Assembly (NCBI RefSeq): GCF_016864555.1
Contig: NZ_CP044011.1
Span: 849,001 to 913,000 of the forward strand
Source of the DNA: Sinorhizobium sp. BG8
GTDB taxonomy: Bacteria > Pseudomonadota > Alphaproteobacteria > Rhizobiales > Rhizobiaceae
Direction: 5' to 3'
Length of the DNA: 64,000 bases
Shown: positions 52,264-62,460 of the stretch, piece by piece
How the letters are laid out: each line of letters starts with the position of its first letter
How positions within the stretch are numbered: the first letter of the stretch is position 1
Made by a program: the position numbers and the translations under genes
Notes under the pieces: generated by a model
The model's database searches: none
What the model saw: the letters and a program-made list of their open reading frames with translations, nothing else
What the model was told of the DNA's origin: nothing

Positions 52264-52415
52264 CCGCAAACGCTCCCCTCGAACCGGCTTAAACAAGCCG
52301 GCCAGTCTTGAAATCGCGCGGAACCTATGTCTTTTGCTGCGTCGTTGCAACAGAGATTGTGGCTCCCGCACTGAGACCTTTTGACACTTTTCGCGGGGGT
52401 TTTGAAGGGTTACCC

Positions 52416-53180
52416 ATGAATCAGGTGAATTTTGACCAGACGCTCGTCCTCATTCCGGCACGCATGGCGTCGACGCGTCTCCCCGGCAAGCCCCTGGCGG
52501 ATATCTGCGGTCTGCCGATGATCGTTCAGGTTGCCAAGCGCGCGTTCGAGGCTCGCGCCGGCCGCATCGTCGTCGCTGTGGACCATCAGGACGTTTTTGA
52601 CGCCGTGACCCGGGCCGGTTTCGAGGCGGTGATGACCCGCGTCGACCATCAGTCGGGGTCGGACCGGATCCACGAGGCACTCGCCAAGGCCGACCCCGAG
52701 GGCAAGGCGAACACCATCATCAACGTGCAGGGCGACCTTCCGACCATCGATCCCGATGCGATCCGCGCGTCCCTTCGTCCCCTGGAAGATGCCGCGGTGG
52801 ACATTGCGACATTGACGACCGAGATCACGGACGAGGAAGAGAAATCCAATCCAAACGTGGTGAAGGTGGTTGGCTCCCCGCTGAGCGAAACGCGTCTCCG
52901 GGCGCTTTACTTCACACGTGCGACCGCTCCGCACGGCAAGGGCCCGCTCTACCACCACATCGGGCTATATGCTTATCGTCGCAAGGCCTTGGAGGCTTTC
53001 GTCTCGCTGAAGCCGTCCACCCTCGAGATGCGCGAGTCCCTCGAACAGCTGCGCGCGCTCGAGGCAGGCATGCGGATCGATGCCGAGATCATCGAGACCG
53101 TGCCGCTCGGCGTCGACACTGCGGGCGACCTCGACAAGGCGCGCGCCATTCTTTCCGCATCTCGCCCGGGAGGAGTCTGA
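52416..53180 (+). CDS. kdsB: 3-deoxy-manno-octulosonate cytidylyltransferase
   Basis: A 254-residue CMP-Kdo synthetase activating Kdo with CTP for lipopolysaccharide inner core. The N-terminal [17 protein letters not shown] (residues 10-26) binds the nucleotide. The metal-binding motif [13 protein letters not shown] (about 107-119) and HIGLYAYRR (about 187-195) are family marks. ATG 52416 gives the usual start. The stop codon overlaps pheA by one base, so the two genes are co-translated although their pathways differ. This order is common in Rhizobiaceae. Confidence 0.95.
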   Translation: MNQVNFDQTLVLIPARMASTRLPGKPLADICGLPMIVQVAKRAFEARAGRIVVAVDHQDVFDAVTRAGFEAVMTRVDHQSGSDRIHEALAKADPEGKANTIINVQGDLPTIDPDAIRASLRPLEDAAVDIATLTTEITDEEEKSNPNVVKVVGSPLSETRLRALYFTRATAPHGKGPLYHHIGLYAYRRKALEAFVSLKPSTLEMRESLEQLRALEAGMRIDAEIIETVPLGVDTAGDLDKARAILSASRPGGV

Positions 53181-54034
53181 TGACGCTCAAGACCAATAAG
53201 ATCGCCTTTCAGGGCGACTACGGTGCCAATTCGGACATGGCGTGCCGCGACATGTTTCCCGACATGGAGCCGCTGCCCTGCCAAACCTTCGAGGATGCCT
53301 TCCTCGCGGTGGAGAATGGTGAGGCCGATCTGGCAATGATCCCGATCGAGAACACCATCGCCGGCCGAGTGGCAGACATCCACCACCTTCTGCCGGATTC
53401 GCGGCTGAACATCGTCGGCGAGTATTTCATGCCGATCCGGTTCCAGCTGATGGTGCTCCCCGGCGTGACGAAGGATGAAGTCCGTACGGTTCACAGCCAC
53501 ATCCATGCCCTCGGGCAGTGCCGCAACATCGTGCGCCGCAACGGCTGGAAGCCGGTGATCGCCGGCGATACGGCTGGCGCGGCAAAGCTTGTCTCCGAGA
53601 CCAAGGACCGCAGCATGGCGGCGCTTGCGCCGCGCCTGGCGGCGGATCTCTATGGCCTGGAGATCATTGCCGAGAACGTGGAGGATGCCGATTCGAACGT
53701 GACGCGTTTCGTCGTGCTGTCACGCGAACAGACGCAGGTCTCGCGTACCCATGACGACGAGATCATCGTCACGACCTTCGTCTTCAACGTTCGCAACATA
53801 CCGGCAGCCCTCTACAAGGCGCTCGGCGGTTTCGCGACGAACGGCATCAACATGACCAAGCTCGAGAGCTACCAGATCGGCGGAAGGTTCGTGGCGACGC
53901 AGTTCTACGCCGACATTCAGGGCCACGTGCTCGATCCGAACGTCAACAGGGCGTTGGAGGAGCTGCGGTTCTTCTCGGAGAAGGTCCGGATCCTTGGCGT
54001 CTACAAGGGACACAAGATGCGCGGCCAGCTCTGA
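53180..54034 (+). CDS. pheA: Prephenate dehydratase
   Basis: A 284-residue monofunctional prephenate dehydratase, making phenylpyruvate for phenylalanine synthesis. The catalytic domain (about 7-185) contains IPIENTIAGRV and the catalytic TRF motif (Thr175-Phe177). A C-terminal ACT regulatory domain (about 195-280) has the GFATNGINMTKLES phenylalanine-binding region. There is no chorismate mutase domain, as in other alphaproteobacteria. The gene overlaps kdsB (TGATG). Confidence 0.95.
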   Translation: MTLKTNKIAFQGDYGANSDMACRDMFPDMEPLPCQTFEDAFLAVENGEADLAMIPIENTIAGRVADIHHLLPDSRLNIVGEYFMPIRFQLMVLPGVTKDEVRTVHSHIHALGQCRNIVRRNGWKPVIAGDTAGAAKLVSETKDRSMAALAPRLAADLYGLEIIAENVEDADSNVTRFVVLSREQTQVSRTHDDEIIVTTFVFNVRNIPAALYKALGGFATNGINMTKLESYQIGGRFVATQFYADIQGHVLDPNVNRALEELRFFSEKVRILGVYKGHKMRGQL

Positions 54035-54073
54035 GGCCGCGCAAGTTCGAATCCGCGCGGATTACCCCGCGCT

Positions 54074-55045
54074 CTACGACCAATCGAGCCAGTCGCGCAT
54101 CAGGCGGTGGGCGATGGCACCCTTGGGCGGCGGCGAAGTCGTGCCGGAAACGGCGCCGGTCGCGGCATTGCGCTCCAGCATTTCGGCCGTCTCACTGCGC
54201 GTGAACCAGCGGCAGTCTTCCAGCTCCTGCTCGTCGCGATGGATGTCGAAGGATTTGGCCTCGCCGTAACAGCCGATCATCAGGGAATGCGGCATCGGCC
54301 AGGGTTGGGAGGCATGGTACCGCACCCGCCCCACGCGGATACCGGACTCCTCGAGCGTTTCCCGCCGTACGGCATGCTCGATTGTTTCGCCGGGCTCGAC
54401 GAAGCCGGCAAGACACGAATACATGCCTTCCGGAAAATGCGGAGAGCGGCCGAGGAGGCACAGGTCCCGCTCGATATCGATGACCAGCATGATGGCGACA
54501 GGGTCGGTTCGCGGGAATATCGTGTGGCCGCATGCCTCGCAGACGCGGCGATAACCGCCGATCTCGGACCTGTTGGCCCCGCCGCACTTCCCGCAGAAGC
54601 GGTTGTTGAGGTTCCAGGTGAGAAGGCTCGACGCCTGGGCGAACTGGCCAAGAAGATCGTCGCCCAGCATCTGCTGGCGATAAAGGGTGCGCCCGTCGGC
54701 AGCTCTCAGCGGCTCGTGCAGCGTGTCGGGGTCCGCCTTGACCGGGATCGCCAGGCGCGGCTCGCCGTTTTTCAGGTAGCCGAGCAGGATCGCCTCGTCG
54801 GCGATCGGATCGAGGCTTGCCAGTTCGTAGGGCGCAAAGAGTGGATCGACGATCTGTTCGTCGTGCTTGACGACGAGCTTGCCTCCGGCAAAGGCAAAGG
54901 CATGGACGTTCGCCGCCGCAAAGGCTGCTTCCACGCAATCCGCGGCACGGTATTCGGAACGTCGGTCGAGGCTGTTTTCCGCAAAGGCGACGAGCGTGCT
55001 GGGCTCAGCATGCGGCAGATGGAAGTCGAACAGGGATGACGTCAT
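54074..55045 (-). CDS. nudC: NAD(+) diphosphatase NudC
   Basis: A 323-residue NADH pyrophosphatase that also decaps NAD-RNA. It has an N-terminal NUDIX-like domain and a zinc ribbon with Cys151, Cys154, Cys169 and Cys172 (CGKCG, CEACG). The Nudix box is GFVEPGETIEHAVRRETLEESG (214-235). The NudC-specific motif SQPWPMPHS lies at 246-254. The start overlaps the stop of the HIT gene (ATGA, 55042-55045), so the two are coupled. Confidence 0.95.
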   Translation of the reverse strand: MTSSLFDFHLPHAEPSTLVAFAENSLDRRSEYRAADCVEAAFAAANVHAFAFAGGKLVVKHDEQIVDPLFAPYELASLDPIADEAILLGYLKNGEPRLAIPVKADPDTLHEPLRAADGRTLYRQQMLGDDLLGQFAQASSLLTWNLNNRFCGKCGGANRSEIGGYRRVCEACGHTIFPRTDPVAIMLVIDIERDLCLLGRSPHFPEGMYSCLAGFVEPGETIEHAVRRETLEESGIRVGRVRYHASQPWPMPHSLMIGCYGEAKSFDIHRDEQELEDCRWFTRSETAEMLERNAATGAVSGTTSPPPKGAIAHRLMRDWLDWS

Positions 55046-55479
55046 GATTTCAGGGCTTCCACCAGCTTGGCTGCGAGGCTTGCCCTTTCCTCGTCATCGC
55101 GAATCTCGGCGCTTCCGAAACCCCAGACCGGGCCGGGCCAGTTCGGATCGCCCTCGTTTCGGGCGATGACGTGCACATGCAGCTGCCGCACGATGTTTCC
55201 AATCGCTGCGACGTTGATCTTCGTCGCACCGGTCGCGCGCTTCAGGGCCTCGCCAACGAGAGCCGTCTCGAAAGTGAGCATGGTCTGGTCCAGGGGCGTC
55301 AGCTCGAAAACTTCGCTGATGCCGCCGCGTTGGGGAATGAGCACGAGCCAGGGCCACCGGCCGTCCTTCATCAGCCGCAATTCGCACAGGCCGATCTTGG
55401 TCACCAGATCGCTGTCGCGTGCAAGCCGTTCGTCGAGGTGGTATTCCGTCAAGTTTCGCTCCCGGAGTTTCTTTGACAA
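55042..55479 (-). CDS. HIT family protein
   Basis: A 145-residue histidine-triad-fold protein (nucleotide hydrolase or transferase). The triad region reads QLHVHVIAR (residues 99-107), with His101 and His103 present but the first His replaced by Gln, as in many rhizobial members. The segment WPWLVLIPQRGGISEVFELTPLD is the conserved front strand and helix. Activity is not certain because of the Gln. It heads a two-gene operon with nudC. Confidence 0.85.
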   Translation of the reverse strand: MSKKLRERNLTEYHLDERLARDSDLVTKIGLCELRLMKDGRWPWLVLIPQRGGISEVFELTPLDQTMLTFETALVGEALKRATGATKINVAAIGNIVRQLHVHVIARNEGDPNWPGPVWGFGSAEIRDDEERASLAAKLVEALKS

Positions 55480-55530
55480 GAGTCATGCCATGGGTTCGGA
55501 TGATGCTCCAACAGTTTTTTGAGGGCGTGG

Positions 55531-55560
55531 CTTGCAATTGGGTTCAATATTGCCGATATG
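55531..55560 (+). promoter_or_regulatory. Putative promoter of the SRP RNA gene
   Basis: A -35-like CTTGCA at 55531-55536 and a -10-like GATATG at 55555-55560 are spaced by 18 bases. They end 7 bases before the predicted RNA 5' end. The CTTG start fits the alphaproteobacterial housekeeping -35 form. This was called by eye. Confidence 0.4.
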
Positions 55561-55566
55561 GGGTAC

Positions 55567-55663
55567 GGGAGGTTGGTGGTGGACGAGCCACTCGCCAACC
55601 GGGTCAGGTCCGGAAGGAAGCAGCCCTAACGAGCCCAGGCACGGGTCATCGTGCCAGCCTCCC
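55567..55663 (+). ncRNA. ffs: Signal recognition particle RNA (4.5S, small bacterial type)
   Basis: A hairpin RNA of about 97 nt. The apical domain contains the invariant GGTCAGGTCCGGAAGGAAGC with the GGAA tetraloop, followed by AGCCCTAACGAG. The terminal stem GGGAGGTTGG at the 5' end pairs with CCAGCCTCCC at the 3' end. A short T-rich stretch follows. It binds Ffh for co-translational targeting. Its position just upstream of dnaX is conserved in many proteobacteria. Confidence 0.95.
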
Positions 55664-55713
55664 ACCCTTTTCCGTCCTGTCTGGACAAGACTTATAGCCA
55701 AGCGGCAGGGGCG

Positions 55714-57606
55714 ATGACCGACAATACCCTTCCTCCAGAGCAGGAAAAGCCGGCCGCGTACCGCGTGCTGGCGCGCAAATATCGACCCAAGGATTTTTCG
55801 GACCTCATGGTCGGCCAGGAGCCGATGGTGCGGACGCTGACGAACGCGTTCGAGACCGGCCGCATCGCCCAGGCCTACATGCTGACCGGGGTGCGCGGTG
55901 TCGGCAAGACGACGACGGCGCGAATTCTCGCCCGCGCACTCAATTACAAGACTGCCGAAATCGACAAGCCGACGATCGACCTCAGGATACCGGGCGAACA
56001 TTGCCAGGCCATCATGGAAGGCCGGCACGTCGATGTGATCGAAATGGACGCGGCCTCGCACACCGGCATCGACGATATCCGTGAGATCATCGAACAGGTT
56101 CGCTACCGGCCAGTCTCCGCGCGCTACAAGGTCTATATCGTCGACGAGGTGCACATGCTCTCGACGCAGGCTTTCAACGGTCTCCTGAAGACCCTCGAGG
56201 AGCCTCCGGAGCATGTGAAGTTCATCTTCGCCACCACCGAGATCAGGAAGGTTCCCATCACGGTCCTTTCCCGATGCCAGCGCTTCGACCTGCGCCGCAT
56301 CGGTGCGTCCGAGCTGGTTGGCCTGTTCACGACCATCCTCGGCAAGGAAGGTGTCTCTGCGGATGCCGACGCCCTGGCAATGATCGCCCGTGCGGCGGAA
56401 GGCTCGGCGCGCGATGGCCTGTCACTTCTCGACCAGGCAATCGCCCATGGGAGCGGCGCCGTCGAGGTTGAGGCGGTTCGCTCAATGCTCGGCCTTGCGG
56501 ACCGAGCGCGGATCGTCGATCTTTTCGAGCATATCGTGAGGGGCGACGCTGCCGCGGCGCTCGCCGAATTTTCCGCCCAGTACGAGGCGGGTGCGAGCCC
56601 GCCCGTGGTGCTCACCGATCTTGCCGACTTCACCCACCTGGTGACCCGCCTGAAGTATGTGCCCGAAGCGGTCACCGATCAGTCGCTGAGCGAAATCGAG
56701 CGGGTACGCGGACTGGAGTTCGCCAATTCCATAACCGTGAGCACACTCTCGCGCATGTGGCAGATGCTGTTGAAGGGGATTCCCGAGACGGAGTCCTCCA
56801 GCAGGCCTGCAGGCGCGGCCGAAATGGTCCTCATTCGCCTTGCTCATGCGGCCAACCTCCCGTCGCCGGAAGATGCGGCACGGCGTCTCGCCGAGCTTGC
56901 GAACGGCGATGCGGCCGGCGGAAACGGTCCGAGGCCTTCCGCCGCCGGTTACCCGGGGAGCAGTGTCCAGCAGCCAAGCGCTGCCATGCCGGCGCAGACG
57001 CTCGCGCGCCCCTCCGAATCCGGCCCGGCCCGCCCCTCCGGCGGAAGTGCGGCGACGATGCTGCGCGCGGTTCCCCAGGCAGCCCCGCAGCCCGAGACGG
57101 TCGGGCGTATCGAGACGCGCGCGGCGGAAGCTCCAGCCGCGCAAGCCGCCGCGAAGGTGCCCGTCGCTTCCCTTAATGACATTGCGGATCTCTGCACGAA
57201 GAACCGCGACATTCGACTGCGCGCGCTGTTGCGCGGTTTCGTGCGCCTCGTCCGGCTGGAGCCGGGCCGGCTCGAGATCAACCTCGGCGACGACGCGCCG
57301 AAATCACTGGTCGCCGATCTGCAGCGCAGGCTCGAGGAATGGACTGGTACGCGCTGGATGGTGATCCTGTCGCGGGAGGCGGGTTCCCTCACGCTTGCCG
57401 AGGCGGAGGCCAAGGAACAGGAGGATCGCGTCGCAGACGCGCGCCAGGATCCGGATGTAGCGGCAATCCTCCAGCGCTTCCCCGGAGCGAAGATCACCGA
57501 CGTGCGCATCAAGGTGCAGGAAGCGGAGGTCGAGACCCTGGAGGCGCCGGCCGCCGCCGAGTCTGCCGAGGGCGACATTCTCCCAGGCGACGATATCGAA
57601 TACTGA
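55714..57606 (+). CDS. dnaX: DNA polymerase III subunits gamma/tau
   Basis: A 630-residue clamp-loader ATPase. Walker A is [11 protein letters not shown] (59-69), the DExH-like motif is IVDEVHMLS and the sensor SRC motif is [12 protein letters not shown]. The usual zinc-binding Cys cluster is reduced to a single EHC, a feature of rhizobial DnaX. A long Pro/Ala/Ser-rich linker (about 410-490) precedes the tau domain, which binds polymerase and DnaB. No obvious A-run slippery site for gamma production was noted. ATG 55714 matches the family start. Confidence 0.95.
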   Translation: MTDNTLPPEQEKPAAYRVLARKYRPKDFSDLMVGQEPMVRTLTNAFETGRIAQAYMLTGVRGVGKTTTARILARALNYKTAEIDKPTIDLRIPGEHCQAIMEGRHVDVIEMDAASHTGIDDIREIIEQVRYRPVSARYKVYIVDEVHMLSTQAFNGLLKTLEEPPEHVKFIFATTEIRKVPITVLSRCQRFDLRRIGASELVGLFTTILGKEGVSADADALAMIARAAEGSARDGLSLLDQAIAHGSGAVEVEAVRSMLGLADRARIVDLFEHIVRGDAAAALAEFSAQYEAGASPPVVLTDLADFTHLVTRLKYVPEAVTDQSLSEIERVRGLEFANSITVSTLSRMWQMLLKGIPETESSSRPAGAAEMVLIRLAHAANLPSPEDAARRLAELANGDAAGGNGPRPSAAGYPGSSVQQPSAAMPAQTLARPSESGPARPSGGSAATMLRAVPQAAPQPETVGRIETRAAEAPAAQAAAKVPVASLNDIADLCTKNRDIRLRALLRGFVRLVRLEPGRLEINLGDDAPKSLVADLQRRLEEWTGTRWMVILSREAGSLTLAEAEAKEQEDRVADARQDPDVAAILQRFPGAKITDVRIKVQEAEVETLEAPAAAESAEGDILPGDDIEY

Positions 57607-57637
57607 AAAACCCGAGAACGACGAGAAGGAGAGACCG

Positions 57638-57961
57638 ATGCGCGACATCATGGGCATGATGGGCAAGGTCAAGGAAATGCAGGCCAAGATGGAGAAGATG
57701 CAGGAGGAGATCGCTGCGCTGGAGGTCTCCGGCACGTCCGGCGGTGGTCTCGTCTCCGTTACGCTCGATGGGAAGGGCAATTTGAAGGGCTTGAAGGTCG
57801 ACCCCTCGCTCTTCAAGGAAGATGATGTCGAGATCCTCGAGGATCTGATCGTCGCCGCCCACAAGGATGCCAAGGACAAGGCCGAAGCGCTGGCCGCCGA
57901 GAAGACCAAGGCGCTGACGGCCGGTCTCCCGATCCCGCCCGGCTTCAAGCTGCCGTTCTGA
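57638..57961 (+). CDS. ybaB: YbaB/EbfC nucleoid-associated protein
   Basis: A 107-residue YbaB/EbfC protein, a dimeric tweezer-shaped DNA binder. It has an N-terminal coiled coil ([25 protein letters not shown]), then the beta-sheet core [23 protein letters not shown]. It ends in the conserved [12 protein letters not shown] tail. It follows dnaX by 31 bases, with a GAGAAGGAGAG site. The recR gene usually follows directly; here a patatin and a MOSC gene lie between on the other strand. Confidence 0.95.
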   Translation: MRDIMGMMGKVKEMQAKMEKMQEEIAALEVSGTSGGGLVSVTLDGKGNLKGLKVDPSLFKEDDVEILEDLIVAAHKDAKDKAEALAAEKTKALTAGLPIPPGFKLPF

Positions 57962-59782
57962 TCACCCGTTCGGTGCTGGTGGTGGCGGTGGGGCGCTCGG
58001 CGCGCGCGCGCTTGTTTCCATACTTGCCGCAATGCGCAGATTGGCCTTCTGGCGCGTGACCGGATCCGTTGCCGGCGCTCCCGCCGAATGACCGGCTGCC
58101 GCCGCTTTTTCCGCGAAGGTTCTCAAGGCCTCCCGTCTTTCCCCGGAAAGATCGACGAATCCGGTCGGCGTGTAAGAGGAAAGAATGGTCTCGTAGGCGA
58201 ATGCGCCGGGCTCGAGTGATCCTGCCGTTCCGACGGGGCCGCCCTCGGCATCGAAGCGTTCCTGCATTCGCTTGAGGGATTGCGCGAGCGTCGGAAGCGC
58301 CGTGATGGCGCGCCGCCAGCGGTGCTCGTTGAAGCTGAAATTGCTGATGACCGTCGTTCCGGCTTCCTTGCCGAGTTCGGAGAGGTAGGACACGGTCTTT
58401 TTCTCCATGTCGAGGTTGAGGCCGCCCTCCTTGCTGTCGTCGAGCCGGATCTCGACGATGCGCTCGCTGTAACCGTGCAGCTGGCTTTGCAGCGTGTCCT
58501 GCCAGTTCCGCGCAGTGGACAGGATGGAGGCGACGAATCCCGAAAGGCCGCTGACCGGCAGGACCGGCGTGATATCGTCTTCCTCCTCGCCTTCCTGGAA
58601 CGTGTTCGGCATGAATACCCGTCTGCTGTGCCTTCGCGGATCGTAACTTGCGAGCGAGATGCCGAAGGTCGGGCGTGACGGCAGGAGGCTGTCGAAAAGA
58701 TGGATAGGGAAGTTGCTGGTGATGCCGCCATCCGAAAACAGGCAGCGCACCGGAACGGGTTCCTTGGAGTCGTCGGTAGGCACGAGTGAAAGATCACGGC
58801 GGTAGAGCGGAACGGCGCGTATAAGGCCGGGGAAACTGAGGCTCATCCGGGCGATGACCGCCACCGGCAGTTCCTCTGACGGCGGCAGGTCATAGAAATC
58901 CGATGGAATACCCTTGCCTGTGGCCTCCCGCTTGCTGCTGACCCTTAGCAGGTAGTTCATGATCGATGGGGGGAACAGCAACTCGAATTCCGACTTGCGG
59001 AAGCAGTGGACCCTCGTGGCGAAGGGAAGTTCGTAGGGGCGCCGCGACGAAAGATCGGTCGTGACACTGGCCACCCGGATTTCCGCTTTCGTCAGGTCAC
59101 CGATCGTCAGCGGATCGCCGCCGCTTCGCCCGGCCACCGCCTCGATTTCAGCTGCGATCCAGTCCGTGAAGCCGGGTTCGGTTTCTCCCGGCTGCGTGAG
59201 GCCACTGCACAGCCCGAAGTCATTGGATGGAAGGACGGTCGTGACTGCCCGGTAAAGCGCATAGACGAGCATCCCGAGGACGCCGATGAGCAAGAGAACC
59301 AAGCCGAGAAGGGCGCCTTCGATGCTCCGACTGAGGAGCGCTATCAGCAATCCCGGAATGGCGCCGATGATCACCTCCTTCGCAAAGCTGCGGAGCGTCT
59401 GCAACAGCACCGCCCAAACCTTGCTGCCTTTCGCGCGGATGGCGGCCATGCCGATACTGAAGAGAGGTTTTGTTTCCTGCGATGGCTGGAAGAAGGTCGG
59501 AAGCCTGGCCGCGAGCACGTCGGGCATCGCGTTCACGCGCTCGAAGCCGGCATTCCTTTCCACCGGATCGGTCGAGGTGCTCCGCCTGTATTCCGCCGCT
59601 GCCGCCATGACCGCTCCGATCGCCCCGGCGGAAGTGCCGCCGATGGAGTGGAAACGGTAGGTCTTCGCAAGTTCGCAGATCGCATGCGGGAAGACCACGC
59701 CGGACGTGATGCCCCCCTTCATGATGAGATCGCAATTCTTGGTCGGGTTTGCGTAGGGCAGTGCAGCGTTCGTGTCTGTCAT
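57962..59782 (-). CDS. Patatin-like phospholipase family protein
   Basis: A 606-residue patatin-domain protein, a Ser/Asp-dyad lipid acyl hydrolase. The oxyanion and nucleophile motifs are MKGGITSGVVFPHA and GGTSAGAIG (Ser51). The catalytic Asp lies in SDGGITSNFPIHLF. Unusual hydrophobic segments (GLLIALLSR and LLGLVLLLIGVLGMLVYAL, about 145-185) sit inside the domain, suggesting membrane association. It ends in a Pro-rich tail (SAPPPPPAPNG). Its stop abuts the ybaB stop (convergent, no space). Confidence 0.88.
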   Translation of the reverse strand: MTDTNAALPYANPTKNCDLIMKGGITSGVVFPHAICELAKTYRFHSIGGTSAGAIGAVMAAAAEYRRSTSTDPVERNAGFERVNAMPDVLAARLPTFFQPSQETKPLFSIGMAAIRAKGSKVWAVLLQTLRSFAKEVIIGAIPGLLIALLSRSIEGALLGLVLLLIGVLGMLVYALYRAVTTVLPSNDFGLCSGLTQPGETEPGFTDWIAAEIEAVAGRSGGDPLTIGDLTKAEIRVASVTTDLSSRRPYELPFATRVHCFRKSEFELLFPPSIMNYLLRVSSKREATGKGIPSDFYDLPPSEELPVAVIARMSLSFPGLIRAVPLYRRDLSLVPTDDSKEPVPVRCLFSDGGITSNFPIHLFDSLLPSRPTFGISLASYDPRRHSRRVFMPNTFQEGEEEDDITPVLPVSGLSGFVASILSTARNWQDTLQSQLHGYSERIVEIRLDDSKEGGLNLDMEKKTVSYLSELGKEAGTTVISNFSFNEHRWRRAITALPTLAQSLKRMQERFDAEGGPVGTAGSLEPGAFAYETILSSYTPTGFVDLSGERREALRTFAEKAAAAGHSAGAPATDPVTRQKANLRIAASMETSARAPSAPPPPPAPNG

Positions 59783-59855
59783 GCGGCACCTCTTGGTCGA
59801 GTTGCACCAGTATGGATTGCATAACGAAATATTGCACGCGTTTTTGTTGTGAAGG

Positions 59856-60467
59856 TCAGCCAGTCAGCGCGGCCTTGAGCCTGCCATTGATCGGGGTTGC
59901 AAGATAGCGCAACCGGTCTGCTTCCGACAGGTTCTTTCCGAAGGTCGCCAGCAGTTCAGGCATCGTGACGCGCTCCCCGGGGAAAGCGGAGTAAGTGACG
60001 GGATCGCCGGCCTGTACCACGCCGTCGCTGAGGACGCGGCAATAGAAGCCGGGCCGTCCGGCCTTCAGGAAGACGCTGGCGAAGCCCGGATCGCCCATGC
60101 GCGCGGCAAAGGTCGCGCAGGGAACGCGTGCCGAGGTGACCTCGAGCAATACCGTCTCGGTCTCGAACCGGTCGCCGACCGAGACATCCCGGCTGTCGAT
60201 TCCCTCGATAACCAGATTTTCGCCGAACGTCCCGGGATCGAGTGTCCGGCCGAGTCGCTCCGCCCACCAGTCGACGTCGATGGAGCCCAACCCATAGATG
60301 GCCTGATCCGGACCGCCATGATGCTTGCGATTGCAGATCGTGTCGCCGATCAGGCCTTCGCGGTCGAGCATGACCGGGGCGCTGACGGGGCGCTTGAAGA
60401 TACCGGTCTTGTAGGACCGTCCAGGGGTCACTTCCGCTTGTCCGATACAGACCGAGCTGATTTTCAT
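59856..60467 (-). CDS. MOSC domain protein (YiiM-like)
   Basis: A 203-residue MOSC-domain protein. MOSC domains resemble the C-terminus of molybdenum-cofactor sulfurase; YiiM members reduce N-hydroxylated bases. The core motifs GLIGDTICNRKHHGGPDQAIYG, FGENLVIEGIDSRDVSVGD and the Cys-containing RVPCATFAARM are present, Cys being the presumed cofactor ligand. ATG 60467 is used; the frame runs further upstream but overlaps recR. It diverges from recR by 56 bases. Confidence 0.88.
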   Translation of the reverse strand: MKISSVCIGQAEVTPGRSYKTGIFKRPVSAPVMLDREGLIGDTICNRKHHGGPDQAIYGLGSIDVDWWAERLGRTLDPGTFGENLVIEGIDSRDVSVGDRFETETVLLEVTSARVPCATFAARMGDPGFASVFLKAGRPGFYCRVLSDGVVQAGDPVTYSAFPGERVTMPELLATFGKNLSEADRLRYLATPINGRLKAALTG

Positions 60468-60523
60468 GATCGCACAATCCTTCCGCGATTCCGTTACCGG
60501 AAGATATGGAGTAGAAACCGCCC

Positions 60524-61129
60524 ATGGCAAAACGAGTCACCGGCCCCGAAATTGAAAAACTCATTCAGCTCCTGGCGAAGGTCCCGGGTCTCGGCCCGCG
60601 TTCGGCGCGCCGCGCCGCTCTTCACCTCGTCAAGAAGAAGGACCAGCTGCTGGGGCCGCTTGCCGACGCCATGGGTGAGGCGCATCGCAAGGTACGCATC
60701 TGCTCCTGCTGCGGCAACGTCGATACGATCGATCCCTGCACCGTCTGCACGGACGAGCGCCGGGACCAGTCCGTCATCATCGTGGTGGAGGATGTCTCCG
60801 ATCTCTGGGCGCTGGAGCGGGCGGGCGCAATGAACGCCGCCTATCACGTCCTCGGCGGCACGCTTTCGCCCCTCGACGGGATCGGGCCTGACGATCTCAA
60901 CATTCGCGGACTGATCGAGCGCATCAGCGCCGGCGGAGTGCGTGAACTGATCATCGCCGTCAACGCGACAGTCGAGGGTCAGACGACCGCGCACTACATC
61001 ACCGACCAGCTGGCGGGGCTCGAGGTCAAGATAACCCGGCTTGCCCACGGCGTGCCCGTCGGAGGCGAGCTCGACTATCTCGATGAAGGTACGCTGACGG
61101 CAGCGCTCAGGGCGCGAACGGCGATATGA
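60524..61129 (+). CDS. recR: Recombination protein RecR
   Basis: A 201-residue RecFOR-pathway protein loading RecA at gaps. An N-terminal HhH motif ([17 protein letters not shown]) is followed by the zinc finger [17 protein letters not shown] (Cys60, Cys63, Cys72, Cys75) and a Toprim domain ([15 protein letters not shown] onwards). The C-terminus has the Walker-like [11 protein letters not shown]-type [19 protein letters not shown]. It belongs to the dnaX-ybaB-recR group. Confidence 0.96.
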   Translation: MAKRVTGPEIEKLIQLLAKVPGLGPRSARRAALHLVKKKDQLLGPLADAMGEAHRKVRICSCCGNVDTIDPCTVCTDERRDQSVIIVVEDVSDLWALERAGAMNAAYHVLGGTLSPLDGIGPDDLNIRGLIERISAGGVRELIIAVNATVEGQTTAHYITDQLAGLEVKITRLAHGVPVGGELDYLDEGTLTAALRARTAI

Positions 61130-61140
61130 GGGGGCCAGGA

Positions 61141-62412
61141 ATGCGGCTTGAAAGCTTGCGCGTACGCGCGTGCCTGCATACGCGAACTGCAGTTGCGGCT
61201 CTCTCCCTGCTCTTGGGCGCGCTTCCCTCCCATGCCGCATCGAAGGCGGAAGTCGAGGGCCAGTTCCAGGCCTGGCTCGCCAACGACCTGTGGCCGGAAG
61301 CTTCGAAATCCGGGGTCTCGCAAAAGGCCTTCAAGTCGGCATTCGAGGGCGTGCACCTCAATTGGGATCTTCCTGATCTGGTACCCCCGGGTGCGGCTCC
61401 GCAGAAGGAGCAGAAGCAGAGCCAGGCGGAATTCTCGTCTCCGGGCGCGTATTTTTCAGAGAAGCGACTGCAAGGGCTCGCGACGAGCGGAAGATCGCTC
61501 GCCAAGACTCACGCCGCGACGTTGCGCAAGGTCGAGCAGGCCTATGGCGTGCCCGGCGAGATCATCCTCGCCGTGTGGGGACGCGAATCCGGCTTCGGCC
61601 GTGCGGATATTCCGCATCCGGCAATCGAGGTTCTGGCCACCAAGGCCTTCATGTCGACGCGCAAGGATCTCTTCCGCCGCGAGCTTGTCGCCGCCCTGCA
61701 CATCATCGATGGCGGAGACCGTACGCCATCCCAGCTGAAGGGCTCGTGGGCGGGCGCCATGGGGCAGCCCCAGTTCATGCCGACGAGCTATCTGAAGTAT
61801 GCCGTCGATTTCGATGGCGATGGTGTCCGGGACATATGGAATTCCGTTCCCGACAGCCTTGCGTCCATCGCGAACTACTTGCGCAAGAAGGGTTGGGAAG
61901 CGGGCCGCTCGTGGGGTTACGAGGTCACCATCCCTGCCGGCGTCACATGCGCCCAGGAGGGGCCTGATCTTGCCAAGCCGGTTTCGGCCTGGGCTGGCAG
62001 CGGCATCACCCGGATTTCCGGAAAGCCGTTCCCGAAGTCTGAGCTCGGCGCCTCCGCGATGATGCTGGTTCCGGCCGGGCGGCACGGCCCGGAGTTCATC
62101 GTCACGCCGAACTTCTACGTCATCAAGGAGTACAACAACTCCGACCTCTATGCGCTCTACATCGGCAACCTGGCCGACCGCATCGCCTACGGCTCCGGCC
62201 CGTTCGAAGCGAACTGGGGTGATGTTGGCAAGATGTTGCGCTCGGATGTGCTGGCCATGCAGCAAGCCCTGGTGGCGAAGGGCTACGACGTCGGCAAGGC
62301 CGATGGCCTGCCCGGATTCAAGACCAGGCGCTCCCTCGGTGACTGGCAGGCGAAGGCGGGAATGACACCGACCTGTTTCCCCGACGCTTCCCTGAAGGCG
62401 AAGCTGCGGTAG
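61141..62412 (+). CDS. Lytic murein transglycosylase (MltB type) with PG-binding domain
   Basis: A 423-residue SLT_2-family enzyme cleaving peptidoglycan with 1,6-anhydro ends. It has a signal peptide (about 1-33, ending SHAAS). The catalytic Glu149 lies in VWGRESGFG. Further family motifs are SWAGAMGQPQFMPTSYLKYAVDFDGDG and RKKGWEAGRSWGYEV. A C-terminal PG_binding_1 repeat (about 365-423; VLAMQQALVAKGYDVGKADG) anchors it. ATG 61141 follows GAGGGGG; an ATG at 61126 overlapping recR is possible. It probably shares the recR transcript. Confidence 0.92.
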   Translation: MRLESLRVRACLHTRTAVAALSLLLGALPSHAASKAEVEGQFQAWLANDLWPEASKSGVSQKAFKSAFEGVHLNWDLPDLVPPGAAPQKEQKQSQAEFSSPGAYFSEKRLQGLATSGRSLAKTHAATLRKVEQAYGVPGEIILAVWGRESGFGRADIPHPAIEVLATKAFMSTRKDLFRRELVAALHIIDGGDRTPSQLKGSWAGAMGQPQFMPTSYLKYAVDFDGDGVRDIWNSVPDSLASIANYLRKKGWEAGRSWGYEVTIPAGVTCAQEGPDLAKPVSAWAGSGITRISGKPFPKSELGASAMMLVPAGRHGPEFIVTPNFYVIKEYNNSDLYALYIGNLADRIAYGSGPFEANWGDVGKMLRSDVLAMQQALVAKGYDVGKADGLPGFKTRRSLGDWQAKAGMTPTCFPDASLKAKLR

Positions 62413-62460
62413 GCGCGTCGTCGCGCGCCTCTTTGGCGTGCAGCCCGCCGGCCCACCCGT

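Noticed and set aside
54037-54060. CCGCGC/GCGCGG hairpin between pheA and nudC
   Set aside because: Only 6 bp with a 12-nt loop and no T run; too weak in high-GC DNA to call a terminator.
54107-55039. A 310-codon plus-strand frame opposite nudC
   Set aside because: Shadow of nudC, whose zinc ribbon and Nudix motifs are unmistakable.
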